Source: Patiriisocius marinistellae (lineage in GTDB: Bacteria; Bacteroidota; Bacteroidia; Flavobacteriales; Flavobacteriaceae). From it: a stretch of DNA of 64,000 bases. The stretch spans positions 1,116,001 through 1,180,000 of the forward strand of contig NZ_BKCF01000001.1 in assembly GCF_009014635.1 (NCBI RefSeq), read 5' to 3'. This document shows, piece by piece, positions 18,602 to 26,258 of this stretch; within the stretch, counting starts at the first letter, position 1; every line of letters begins with the position of its first letter. The position numbers and the translations under genes are program-made. The notes under the pieces were generated by a model, which saw nothing but the letters and a program-made list of their open reading frames with translations, was not told where the DNA came from and made no database searches.

Positions 18602-18616
18602 CAATCGTTAGTTTTG
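18586..18616 (+). promoter_or_regulatory. Promoter of the paa operon: TTG-N20-TAGTTTTG
   Basis: TTG at 18586-18588 and TAGTTTTG at 18609-18616 (exact TAnnTTTG) are separated by 20 nt, within the 17-23 nt expected for Bacteroidota sigma factors. The predicted start near 18622 leaves a leader of about 17 nt to the paaE TTG codon. The promoter overlaps the last codons of the TetR gene. Confidence 0.65.
18598..18611. promoter_or_regulatory. PaaR-type operator palindrome
   Basis: CTAACAATCGTTAG extends to an 18-bp inverted repeat (AACTAAC, 4-nt spacer, GTTAGTT; 18596-18613). From memory, the Thermus PaaR site is CNAACGNNCGTTNG; this matches at all defined positions but one. It lies between the -33 and -7 elements and overlaps the first three bases of -7, as expected of a repressor site. 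I see no second copy in the window. Confidence 0.6.
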
Positions 18617-18638
18617 TATAATAAATAACACATAAAAA

Positions 18639-19712
18639 TTGGCAGACTTTCATTTACTTAAGATTAAAGACATTTATAAAGAAACAGATGATTGTTCTGT
18701 AATATCTTTTGATGTTCCTTCAAAGATTTCTGATGCATTTCATTTCCGTCAAGGACAACACCTTACATTAAAAGCGACAATTGAAGGTGAGGATGTGCGA
18801 CGCTCATACAGTTTATGTTCAAGTCCATACGATGGTGAGTTAAAGGTTGCGGTAAAACAGATTCTTGGAGGAAAATTTTCAACTTTTGTTAATGAGACAT
18901 TACAAGTTGGAGATATGCTTGAGGTTATGGAGCCTAGTGGTAACTTTGGGGTAGCATGTCAACCTTCCGAAGAAAAAAACTATTTGTTCTTTGCCGCAGG
19001 TAGTGGTATAACTCCTGTACTGTCAATGGTTAAAGCGCATTTAGTTCAAGAGCCAAATAGTACATGCAAGTTATTTTATGTAAATAAAACAGCAAAATCT
19101 ATTATCTTTAAGGAAGAGTTAGAGCAGCTTAGAAATCAGTTTTTTGGACGTTTTGAAATCAATTATTTTCTAACAAAAGAACGTAGAGATATAGAGTTAT
19201 TTAATGGTCGTTTTGATGATGAGAAAATGGAGGTTTTAACAAAGACTTTTATTGATATTCCTGATACAGATGAAGTGTTTTTATGTGGACCAGAAAAAAT
19301 GGTCAATTTTGTTTCTCAATATTTAATTAATGCTGGTCTTCCTAAAGAGAATATTCATTTTGAATTATTTGTTACAGGGCTATCAGACGAGGATATTGCT
19401 AGGCAAGAAAGATTGGCAAAGCAAAATGTAGAAGGAACAGAGGTTACTATTGTTGATGGAGGAAAGGAATTCTCATTTACAATGACAAAAGAATATGATA
19501 ACATTCTTGACGCAGCTCTAGGAGCAGGAGCAGATTTACCATTTGCTTGTAAAGGTGGTGTATGTAGCACCTGTAAGTGTGAAGTACTAGGTGGTGCCGT
19601 AGAAATGAAAATAAATTACGCGTTAAGTGATAAAGAGGTGTCTCAAAATTTAGTTTTGAGTTGCCAAGCTGTTCCAACAACAGATAAAGTAAAAGTAGAT
19701 TTTGATGTATAA
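18639..19712 (+). CDS. paaE: Phenylacetyl-CoA 1,2-epoxidase reductase subunit PaaE
   Basis: This 357-residue protein is collinear with E. coli PaaE. It has an FAD domain (RRSYSLCSSPYDGELKVAVK), an NAD(P)H-binding region (FFAAGSGITPVLSMV, EVFLCGPEKM) and a C-terminal plant-type 2Fe-2S ferredoxin domain with CKGGVCSTCKC and a final Cys in LSCQA. It passes electrons from NADPH to the PaaA diiron centre. The start is TTG at 18639, giving MADFHLLKI aligned with the E. coli N-terminus; no in-frame ATG exists upstream. It is unusual that the reductase is first in the operon, ahead of paaA. Confidence 0.95.
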   Translation: MADFHLLKIKDIYKETDDCSVISFDVPSKISDAFHFRQGQHLTLKATIEGEDVRRSYSLCSSPYDGELKVAVKQILGGKFSTFVNETLQVGDMLEVMEPSGNFGVACQPSEEKNYLFFAAGSGITPVLSMVKAHLVQEPNSTCKLFYVNKTAKSIIFKEELEQLRNQFFGRFEINYFLTKERRDIELFNGRFDDEKMEVLTKTFIDIPDTDEVFLCGPEKMVNFVSQYLINAGLPKENIHFELFVTGLSDEDIARQERLAKQNVEGTEVTIVDGGKEFSFTMTKEYDNILDAALGAGADLPFACKGGVCSTCKCEVLGGAVEMKINYALSDKEVSQNLVLSCQAVPTTDKVKVDFDV

Positions 19713-19814
19713 GTAATTTAAAGCAAGTATTTCTTTGCACGCGGAAATTTCATCAAATTAAAATATTGTTTAATTAGCTTAGAGCGTATAGCTCAAAGTC
19801 TAAAGCAAAATATT

Positions 19815-20771
19815 ATGAGCAACGAACAAATTAAAAACCTAGAAGAAATTTTTGAAGCTCGCATAGCGCGGGATGAAAAAATTGAACCTAAAGATTGGAT
19901 GCCAGAAAAGTATCGTAAGACCCATATCAGGCAAATGAGTCAGCATGCGCATTCTGAAATTGTAGGAATGTTACCAGAAGGAAACTGGATTTCAAGAGCT
20001 CCTTCATTGAGAAGAAAAGCAGCTTTATTAGCTAAAGTTCAAGATGAAGCTGGTCACGGTTTGTATTTATATTCTGCTTGTGAGACCTTAGGGATTTCTC
20101 GTGATGAATTATACGAGCAATTACATTCAGGTAAGGCAAAATACTCTTCAATCTTCAATTATCCTACGGTAACATGGGCAGATATGGGAGCTATAGGTTG
20201 GTTAGTTGATGGCGCAGCTATTATTAATCAAGTTCCTTTGTGTAATACTTCTTTTGGTCCTTATGCAAGAGCAATGGTGCGTGTGTGTAAAGAAGAAAGT
20301 TTTCACCAGCGTCAAGGGTTTGAAATCATGCATAAATTATGCAATGGAACACCTGAGCAAAAAGATATGGCACAAGATGCATTGAATAGGTGGTGGTGGC
20401 CAAGCTTAATGATGTTAGGGCCTACAGATGCCGAAAGTATTCACACAGAGCAATCAATGAAATGGAAGCTTAAACGTAAATCTAATGATGAATTACGTCA
20501 GCAATTTATTGACCAAACAGTGCCTCAAGCAGATGTTCTTGGTTTGACAATTCCAGATAAAGATTTAAAATGGAATGAAGAAAAAGGAAGTTATGATTTT
20601 GGTGAGATTGATTGGGATGAATTTTGGCAAGTTGTAAAAGGTCATGGTCCATCAAATAAAAAGCGTATGAAAGCTAGAGTAGGAGCTTGGGAAGAAGGTG
20701 CTTGGGTGCGAGATGCAGCAATGGCACATGCTGAGAAGAAAGAAGCTAATAAACTAAAGAAAGCAATTTAA
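19815..20771 (+). CDS. paaA: Phenylacetyl-CoA 1,2-epoxidase catalytic subunit PaaA
   Basis: This 318-residue protein is nearly collinear with E. coli PaaA (309 aa). Diiron-ligand regions are present: [35 protein letters not shown] and [13 protein letters not shown]. It forms the multicomponent monooxygenase with PaaB, C and E that epoxidises the aromatic ring of phenylacetyl-CoA. A 102-nt gap separates it from paaE; the gap contains only a weak hairpin around 19782-19794. Confidence 0.96.
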   Translation: MSNEQIKNLEEIFEARIARDEKIEPKDWMPEKYRKTHIRQMSQHAHSEIVGMLPEGNWISRAPSLRRKAALLAKVQDEAGHGLYLYSACETLGISRDELYEQLHSGKAKYSSIFNYPTVTWADMGAIGWLVDGAAIINQVPLCNTSFGPYARAMVRVCKEESFHQRQGFEIMHKLCNGTPEQKDMAQDALNRWWWPSLMMLGPTDAESIHTEQSMKWKLKRKSNDELRQQFIDQTVPQADVLGLTIPDKDLKWNEEKGSYDFGEIDWDEFWQVVKGHGPSNKKRMKARVGAWEEGAWVRDAAMAHAEKKEANKLKKAI

Positions 20772-20777
20772 ATAGCA

Positions 20778-20822
20778 GTGGATTTTTAGTTATGGCTAAT
20801 GAGAAGCTAAATCTCAATCCAC
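20778..20822 (+). other. Intercistronic hairpin between paaA and paaB
   Basis: Arms GTGGATT (20778-20784) and AATCCAC (20816-20822) pair, with an inner TTTAG/CTAAA stem. No T-run follows, so it is not a simple terminator. It may protect or process the mRNA. Confidence 0.45.
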
Positions 20823-20853
20823 AATTAAAATTTACTATTTAATATTAAAAGTT

Positions 20854-21138
20854 ATGTCAAAAAACTGGCCCCTTTGGGAAATCTTCGTAAGAAGTAAAAA
20901 TGGATTAGAACATAGACATTTTGGTAGTCTTCATGCAGCAGATGCTGAAATGGCACTAGAAAATGCTCGTGATGTTTACACTAGAAGAAGTGAAGGTGTA
21001 AGTATTTGGGTAGTCGAAAGTGTAAATATTACTGCAAGTAATCCAGAACATAATGGAGAGCTTTTTGAACCAGCACATGATAAAGTATACCGTCACCCTA
21101 CTTTTTATGAGTTGCCAGATGAAGTTAAGCATATGTAA
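20854..21138 (+). CDS. paaB: Phenylacetyl-CoA epoxidase subunit PaaB
   Basis: The 94-residue protein has the PaaB length and pattern (WPLWEIFVRSKNGLEHRHFGSLHA, ARDVYTRRSEGVSIWVV). PaaB is a small subunit needed for assembly or activity of the epoxidase complex. It lies between paaA and paaC as usual. Confidence 0.95.
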   Translation: MSKNWPLWEIFVRSKNGLEHRHFGSLHAADAEMALENARDVYTRRSEGVSIWVVESVNITASNPEHNGELFEPAHDKVYRHPTFYELPDEVKHM

Positions 21139-21171
21139 ATGTAAATTGTTTGTCTCCTTGAGTATTATTGA

Positions 21172-21191
21172 AATAGTGTTTTTTCACTATT
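21172..21191 (+). other. Intercistronic hairpin between paaB and paaC
   Basis: AATAGTG and CACTATT pair around a T6 loop within the 108-nt paaB-paaC gap. No T-tract follows the stem. Confidence 0.4.
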
Positions 21192-21246
21192 AAAGATATT
21201 GAATGTAATTCTTTAAAGGTTTTAGGCAAACACAGCACAATTTTAA

Positions 21247-22002
21247 ATGAATAAAAAACATCTTTTCGATTATATTATTTCAATTGCAGACAACTCGTTA
21301 ATCTTGGCGCAACGCCTTGGTGAACTTTGTGGTCACGGTCCTACATTAGAAACCGATATTGCGGGAACTAATATTGCACTAGACTTAATTGGACAAACTA
21401 GAAATTATTACCAGTACGCTGCTCAAATTCAAGGTGAGGGTAAAACAGAAGACGATTTAGCATTTCTGCGCCTAGAAAGAGAATACAAAAATGTATTATT
21501 AGTTGAACAACCTAATGAGCATTTTGGATACGTGATGGGACGCCAATTTTTATTTGATGTATATCACTTACTTTTTATGAATGAGTTACTTAAAAGTAAG
21601 GATGAAACCTTAGCTGCAATTGCAAAAAAAGGAATTAAAGAAGTAAGCTATCATAAACGTTTTTCTGGAGACTGGGTAAAAAGACTAGGCGACGGCACAG
21701 AGGAAAGCAATCAAAAAATGCAAGAAGCTATTGATGAACTTTGGGCATATACAGATGAACTTTTTGATCAGCCAGAAGCAGACAAAACAATGATTGCAGA
21801 AGGAGTTGCTGTTGACACATTAAAATTTAAAGAAACATATTACGAAGAAGTTTCTACATTATTGAAAGAAGCAAATTTGCAGGTTCCAGAAAGTAAATAC
21901 TTTATTAGGGGAGGAAAAACAGGAGTTCATTCAGAATTTATGGGATATATATTAAGCGATATGCAGTACATGCAACGTACGTATCCTAATATGGAATGGT
22001 AA
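21247..22002 (+). CDS. paaC: Phenylacetyl-CoA epoxidase structural subunit PaaC
   Basis: The 251-residue protein matches E. coli PaaC in length and order. The fold is ferritin-like, without a complete diiron site (IADNSLILAQRLGELCGHGP, EVSYHKRFSGDWVKRLGDG, KTGVHSEFMGYIL). It pairs with PaaA as the structural subunit. The next gene starts 10 nt downstream. Confidence 0.95.
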   Translation: MNKKHLFDYIISIADNSLILAQRLGELCGHGPTLETDIAGTNIALDLIGQTRNYYQYAAQIQGEGKTEDDLAFLRLEREYKNVLLVEQPNEHFGYVMGRQFLFDVYHLLFMNELLKSKDETLAAIAKKGIKEVSYHKRFSGDWVKRLGDGTEESNQKMQEAIDELWAYTDELFDQPEADKTMIAEGVAVDTLKFKETYYEEVSTLLKEANLQVPESKYFIRGGKTGVHSEFMGYILSDMQYMQRTYPNMEW

Positions 22003-22012
22003 ACTCTCAAAA

Positions 22013-22516
22013 ATGAGCTTAACACAAATCGCAAATATCGACGCACACTTAATTCCAATTTTGGAACAAGTGAACGACCCTGAAATTCCAGTACTTACAG
22101 TATTAGATTTAGGTGTGATTAGAGAGGCGATTGAAGTTAATGGAATTATAAAAGTAAAACTTACACCAACCTATAGTGGTTGCCCAGCGATGGATGTCAT
22201 TGGAGATGATTTAAAAATAGCATTTGCTAAACTCAATAAAAAAGTTGAAGTTCAATTAGTGCTAAGTCCAGCATGGAGTACAGATTGGATTAGCGAAGCA
22301 GGCTTGCAAAAAATGGAAGAATATGGTATAGCACGTCCATTGACTGAATCTGCCGATAAAGATGTGCTCCTTAAAAATGCTAAAAAAGTAAAGTGCACAA
22401 ACTGCGGCAGTAAAAATACACACTTAGTAAGTCAGTTTGGTTCCACAGCATGTAAAGCGTTATTTAAATGCGATGACTGTCAAGAACCCTTTGACTACTT
22501 TAAATGTCTTAAATAA
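22013..22516 (+). CDS. paaD: Epoxidase maturation protein PaaD
   Basis: The 167-residue protein has an N-terminal DUF59/MIP18-like domain (VNDPEIPVLTVLDLGVIREA, PTYSGCPAMDVI) and a C-terminal zinc-ribbon-like segment with CTNCGS, TACKALFKCDDC and FKC. PaaD proteins are thought to help assemble the iron or Fe-S centres of the epoxidase. It is tightly spaced between paaC and the enoyl-CoA hydratase gene. Confidence 0.94.
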   Translation: MSLTQIANIDAHLIPILEQVNDPEIPVLTVLDLGVIREAIEVNGIIKVKLTPTYSGCPAMDVIGDDLKIAFAKLNKKVEVQLVLSPAWSTDWISEAGLQKMEEYGIARPLTESADKDVLLKNAKKVKCTNCGSKNTHLVSQFGSTACKALFKCDDCQEPFDYFKCLK

Positions 22517-22536
22517 ATAAAGCAAAAAATATTTAA

Positions 22537-23313
22537 ATGACAATAACTAAACAAATAGAAAACGGAGTAGCAATAATTACGTTAAACCGTCCAGAAGTGT
22601 TCAATAGTTTTAATAAGGAAATGGCGTTTTTACTTCAAGATGAGTTAGACGCTTGCGAAAAAGATGATGCAGTTAGAGCGATTATTCTCACAGGAAATGG
22701 CAAAGCATTTTGCGCAGGACAAGATATTGGCGAGATTACAAACCCTGATTTAAACCCTGGTTTTAAAAAAATTCTAGACGATCATTACAATCCTATTGTG
22801 TCTAGAATTAGAAGTATTGAAAAACCTATTATTTGTGGTGTAAACGGAGTTGCAGCTGGGGCAGGAGCAAATATAGCTTTGGCATGCGATGTAGTAATAG
22901 CTAGCGATAGAGCGAGTTTTATTCAAGCATTTAGTAAAATTGGGTTAATTCCAGATAGTGCTGGAACATTCTTTTTACCACGATTAATAGGGTTCGGAAA
23001 AGCTTCGGCTATAATGATGTTGGGAGATAAGATTTCCGCAGAAAAAGCAGAACAAATGGGTATGATTTACAGTGTAGTTTCTTCGGAAATATTAATGAAT
23101 GAAGTAACTACCACTGCTCAAACACTCGCTAATATGCCAACAAAAGCACTCGGTTTGACAAAGCGATTGTTAAATGAATCTATGAATAATGATTTAGATG
23201 CGCAGTTAAAATTAGAAAGTAAATTACAAATTGAGTCAGCAAGCACAGAGGACTATGCAGAAGGTGTTGCAGCGTTTGTAGAAAAGCGTAAGCCAGTTTT
23301 TAAAGGCAAGTAA
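22537..23313 (+). CDS. paaG: Ring-1,2-epoxyphenylacetyl-CoA isomerase PaaG
   Basis: This 258-residue crotonase-fold protein aligns along its length with E. coli PaaG: LNRPEVFNSFNKEM, AFCAGQDIGEI, GVNGVAAGAGANIALACD, and FSKIGLIPDSAGTFFLPR, which carries the Asp used by PaaG for isomerisation. PaaG turns the ring epoxide into an oxepin-CoA and also isomerises a later beta-oxidation intermediate. An octamer CTTCGGAA lies at 23081. Confidence 0.92.
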   Translation: MTITKQIENGVAIITLNRPEVFNSFNKEMAFLLQDELDACEKDDAVRAIILTGNGKAFCAGQDIGEITNPDLNPGFKKILDDHYNPIVSRIRSIEKPIICGVNGVAAGAGANIALACDVVIASDRASFIQAFSKIGLIPDSAGTFFLPRLIGFGKASAIMMLGDKISAEKAEQMGMIYSVVSSEILMNEVTTTAQTLANMPTKALGLTKRLLNESMNNDLDAQLKLESKLQIESASTEDYAEGVAAFVEKRKPVFKGK

Positions 23314-23340
23314 TTTGAAAATATCAAACCAAGAATTTAA

Positions 23341-23383
23341 AATGTAAAAGTAGAATTCACTTTAAAGTTTTAAGTTTTACATT
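23341..23383 (+). other. Intercistronic inverted repeat between paaG and paaH
   Basis: AATGTAAAA (23341-23349) and TTTTACATT (23375-23383) can form a 9-bp stem in the 78-nt gap. No terminator T-tract follows. Confidence 0.4.
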
Positions 23384-23391
23384 AATTATTT

Positions 23392-24552
23392 ATGATTAAA
23401 AAAGTTGGAATTATAGGAGCAGGTACAATGGGCAGTGGTATCGCACAAGTTGCATCCACAGCAGATTGTAAAGTCAAACTATTTGATTTAAATCAAAATG
23501 CTTTAGACAAAGCTAAAGCCAGTCTTGAAAAAATCATGACTCGTTTAGTAGAAAAAGGGCGTGTTACTTCCGAAGATAAAAATAGAATTCAAAACAACAT
23601 TAGTTACGTTAATTCCCTGAAAGAATTATCAGATAGCGATATGACAATTGAAGCAATTGTTGAAAATCTAGATATTAAAAAGAGAGTATTTCAAGAATTA
23701 GAGAGTTACGTTTCGGCAGACTGTATTATAGCTTCAAATACATCGTCTTTATCAATAGCTTCAATAGCTTCTTCTTTAGACAAGCCAGAAAGGTGTGTTG
23801 GAATTCATTTTTTCAATCCGGCACCGTTGATGAAATTAGTTGAGGTAATTCCTGCAATTCAAACGAGTGTTGATGTGCTTAAAATTTCCGAAGAAACTAT
23901 TAAGAGTTGGAAAAAAGTAGTCGCAGTAGCTAAAGATACACCAGGCTTTATCGTAAACCGAGTTGCAAGACCGTTTTACGGCGAAGCATTAAGAATATAT
24001 GAAGAGGGCATTGCAGACTTTGCTACCATTGACCACGCAATGAAAACTTTAGGAGGCTTTAGAATGGGACCATTTGAGCTAATGGATTTTATTGGTAACG
24101 ATGTAAACTACACAGTTACCGAAACTGTTTTTACAGCTTTCTATTTTGACCCAAGATACAAACCAGCATTTACTCAAAAACGTTTTGCAGAGGCAGGATA
24201 TTTAGGTAGAAAATCTGGCAGGGGATATTATAATTATGCAGAGGGTGCTGTAAAACCAGAGCCAAAAACAGATGTAAAATTATTAGAAAGTATTAAAAAT
24301 AGAATAATAGTGATGCTCATTAACGAGGCAGCAGACGCCTTGTTTTTAAACATTGCTAGCGCTGAGGATATAGACAATGCGATGACAAAAGGGGTTAATT
24401 ACCCTAAAGGATTATTGACTTGGGCAGATGAATTAGGTATTGGTGCTTGTGTTAACGCGCTAGATGCATTGTATGAAGAATATAGAGAAGATAGGTATCG
24501 TTGTTCTCCTTTGTTAAGAAGAATGGATAGAGAAAATAAAATATTTTTTTAA
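23392..24552 (+). CDS. paaH: 3-hydroxyadipyl-CoA / 3-hydroxyacyl-CoA dehydrogenase PaaH
   Basis: The 386-residue protein starts with a Rossmann motif (GIIGAGTMGSGIAQVAS). It has the active-site segment CVGIHFFNPAPLMKLVEVIP and a C-terminal dimerisation domain (GPFELMDFIGNDVNY). It oxidises the 3-hydroxyacyl-CoA intermediate with NAD+. It is shorter than E. coli PaaH (475 aa), lacking the second C-terminal domain repeat. The last base of its stop overlaps the paaI start (TAATG), which suggests translational coupling. Confidence 0.9.
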   Translation: MIKKVGIIGAGTMGSGIAQVASTADCKVKLFDLNQNALDKAKASLEKIMTRLVEKGRVTSEDKNRIQNNISYVNSLKELSDSDMTIEAIVENLDIKKRVFQELESYVSADCIIASNTSSLSIASIASSLDKPERCVGIHFFNPAPLMKLVEVIPAIQTSVDVLKISEETIKSWKKVVAVAKDTPGFIVNRVARPFYGEALRIYEEGIADFATIDHAMKTLGGFRMGPFELMDFIGNDVNYTVTETVFTAFYFDPRYKPAFTQKRFAEAGYLGRKSGRGYYNYAEGAVKPEPKTDVKLLESIKNRIIVMLINEAADALFLNIASAEDIDNAMTKGVNYPKGLLTWADELGIGACVNALDALYEEYREDRYRCSPLLRRMDRENKIFF

Positions 24553-24959
24553 TGGAAGGAGCAAAGATTCCATACAAGATGTTGAGTCAAGACGCCTATT
24601 CAACTTGGTTAGGAATAGAAATTCTAGAATGTGAAATTGGACGTGTAAAAGTAGGGATGACTATTAGAAAAGAAATGCTCAATAGTATGAACAAAGCCCA
24701 CGGTGGTATTAGTTACAGTCTCGCAGATACAGCTTTTGGCTTTACGGCAAACACGCACGGTAAATATGCTGTTTCTATTGAAACAAGCATAAACCACATT
24801 GAAGCATTAGAAGAAGGAGACTATATTACTGCCCAAGCCACCCTAGATTTACAAAAAACAAAGGTTGGTTTTAATATAGTAGAAGTAAAACGAGACGATG
24901 AATTAGTAGCACTTTTTAAAGGCGTAGTGTATAGAACCAGTAAGGACTGGGAAGAATAA
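24552..24959 (+). CDS. paaI: Hot-dog acyl-CoA thioesterase PaaI
   Basis: The 135-residue protein has the hot-dog PaaI signature NKAHGGISYSLADTAFGFTAN and an ITAQATLDLQKTKVGF strand region. PaaI releases CoA from dead-end hydroxyphenylacetyl-CoA products. It overlaps paaH by one base. Confidence 0.93.
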   Translation: MEGAKIPYKMLSQDAYSTWLGIEILECEIGRVKVGMTIRKEMLNSMNKAHGGISYSLADTAFGFTANTHGKYAVSIETSINHIEALEEGDYITAQATLDLQKTKVGFNIVEVKRDDELVALFKGVVYRTSKDWEE

Positions 24960-25034
24960 AAATGTAAAAATGTAGATATACGAAGTACGATTAGAAAAGT
25001 TGTACATCAAATATAGTACATCTAAAATCAAATT

Positions 25035-26249
25035 ATGAAAGAAGCATATATCATAGACGGAGTTAGAACTCCTGTAGGAAGTTATAAAGGAACACTTGGT
25101 GCAGTTCGCACAGATGATTTAGGAGCAAAAGTAATTGCCGAAATTGTAAAAAGAAACCCTAACATACCAAAAGACGCATACGACGACGTGATTATGGGTT
25201 GCGCAAACCAAGCCGGAGAAGACAACCGCAATGTAGCTCGTATGAGTTCTCTTTTAGCGGGATTGCCATATACAGTCCCTGGTGAGACTGTGAACAGATT
25301 ATGTAGTAGTGGTCTTTCAGCAATTATTCACGCCAATCGTGCAATAAAAGCAGGCGATGGAGATGTGTTTATTTCGGGAGGTGTAGAGAATATGACACGT
25401 GGTCCTTGGGTAATCTCTAAAAGTGCTGCTCCCTTCGGAAATGATAATAAAATGTACGATTCGTCTTTTGGTTGGAGATTTGTAAATCCAAAAATGCACG
25501 AAATTTACGGTACCGATGGAATGGGAGTTACTGCTGAAAATCTAGTTGAGAAACACAACATTTCAAGAGAAGACCAAGACGCTTTTGCATTTAATAGTCA
25601 AATGAAAGCAACCGAAGCACAAAAAAACGGAAGATTAGCAAAAGAAATTGTTGCAGTGGAAATTCCGCAGCGAAAAAAAGACCCAATTGTTTTTGCTCAA
25701 GATGAGTTTATTAAACCAACAACAACAAAAGAAATTTTAGCAAAACTTCGTCCAGCCTTTAAAAAAGAAGGAGGAAGTGTGACTGCTGGTAATGCATCTG
25801 GATTAAATGACGGAGCAGCTGCAACAATTATTGCTAGTGAAGATGCCGTAAAAAAATATGGTTTAAAACCATTAGCACGTATTGTATCCTCTGCTGTAGT
25901 AGGAGTTGAACCTAGAATAATGGGAATAGGCCCTGTTGAAGCTTCAAACAAAGCCCTTAAAAAAGCAGGATTAAAAATGGAAGATATGGATGTAATTGAG
26001 CTTAACGAGGCATTTGCATCACAGGCTTTAGCGTGCATTAGAGAATGGGGATTAAAAGATGATGATGCTAGAATTAATCCAAATGGAGGCTCAATCGCAA
26101 TAGGACACCCACTAGGAGTAACAGGAACTAGAATTGCCTATTCAGCAGCTTTAGAGTTAAAAGAAAAAGGGAAACGTTATGCATTAGTAACAATGTGTAT
26201 AGGCGTTGGGCAAGGCTATGCAGCGATTATTGAAAATGTGAATTTATAA
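25035..26249 (+). CDS. paaJ: Beta-ketoadipyl-CoA / oxo-dehydrosuberyl-CoA thiolase PaaJ
   Basis: The 404-residue protein has all thiolase signatures: the nucleophilic Cys in VNRLCSSGLSA, the His-containing NPNGGSIAIGHPLGVTGTR and the second Cys in MCIGVGQGYA. In the paa route it cleaves C8 and C6 3-oxoacyl-CoA intermediates to acetyl-CoA and succinyl-CoA. It is 9 nt upstream of paaZ. Confidence 0.93.
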   Translation: MKEAYIIDGVRTPVGSYKGTLGAVRTDDLGAKVIAEIVKRNPNIPKDAYDDVIMGCANQAGEDNRNVARMSSLLAGLPYTVPGETVNRLCSSGLSAIIHANRAIKAGDGDVFISGGVENMTRGPWVISKSAAPFGNDNKMYDSSFGWRFVNPKMHEIYGTDGMGVTAENLVEKHNISREDQDAFAFNSQMKATEAQKNGRLAKEIVAVEIPQRKKDPIVFAQDEFIKPTTTKEILAKLRPAFKKEGGSVTAGNASGLNDGAAATIIASEDAVKKYGLKPLARIVSSAVVGVEPRIMGIGPVEASNKALKKAGLKMEDMDVIELNEAFASQALACIREWGLKDDDARINPNGGSIAIGHPLGVTGTRIAYSAALELKEKGKRYALVTMCIGVGQGYAAIIENVNL

Positions 26250-26258
26250 TTCAATAAA

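Noticed and set aside
19713-19814. Separate promoter for paaA (TATTTCTTTGCAC)
   Set aside because: The spacing inside the -7 box is two bases too long and no -33 TTG is properly placed.
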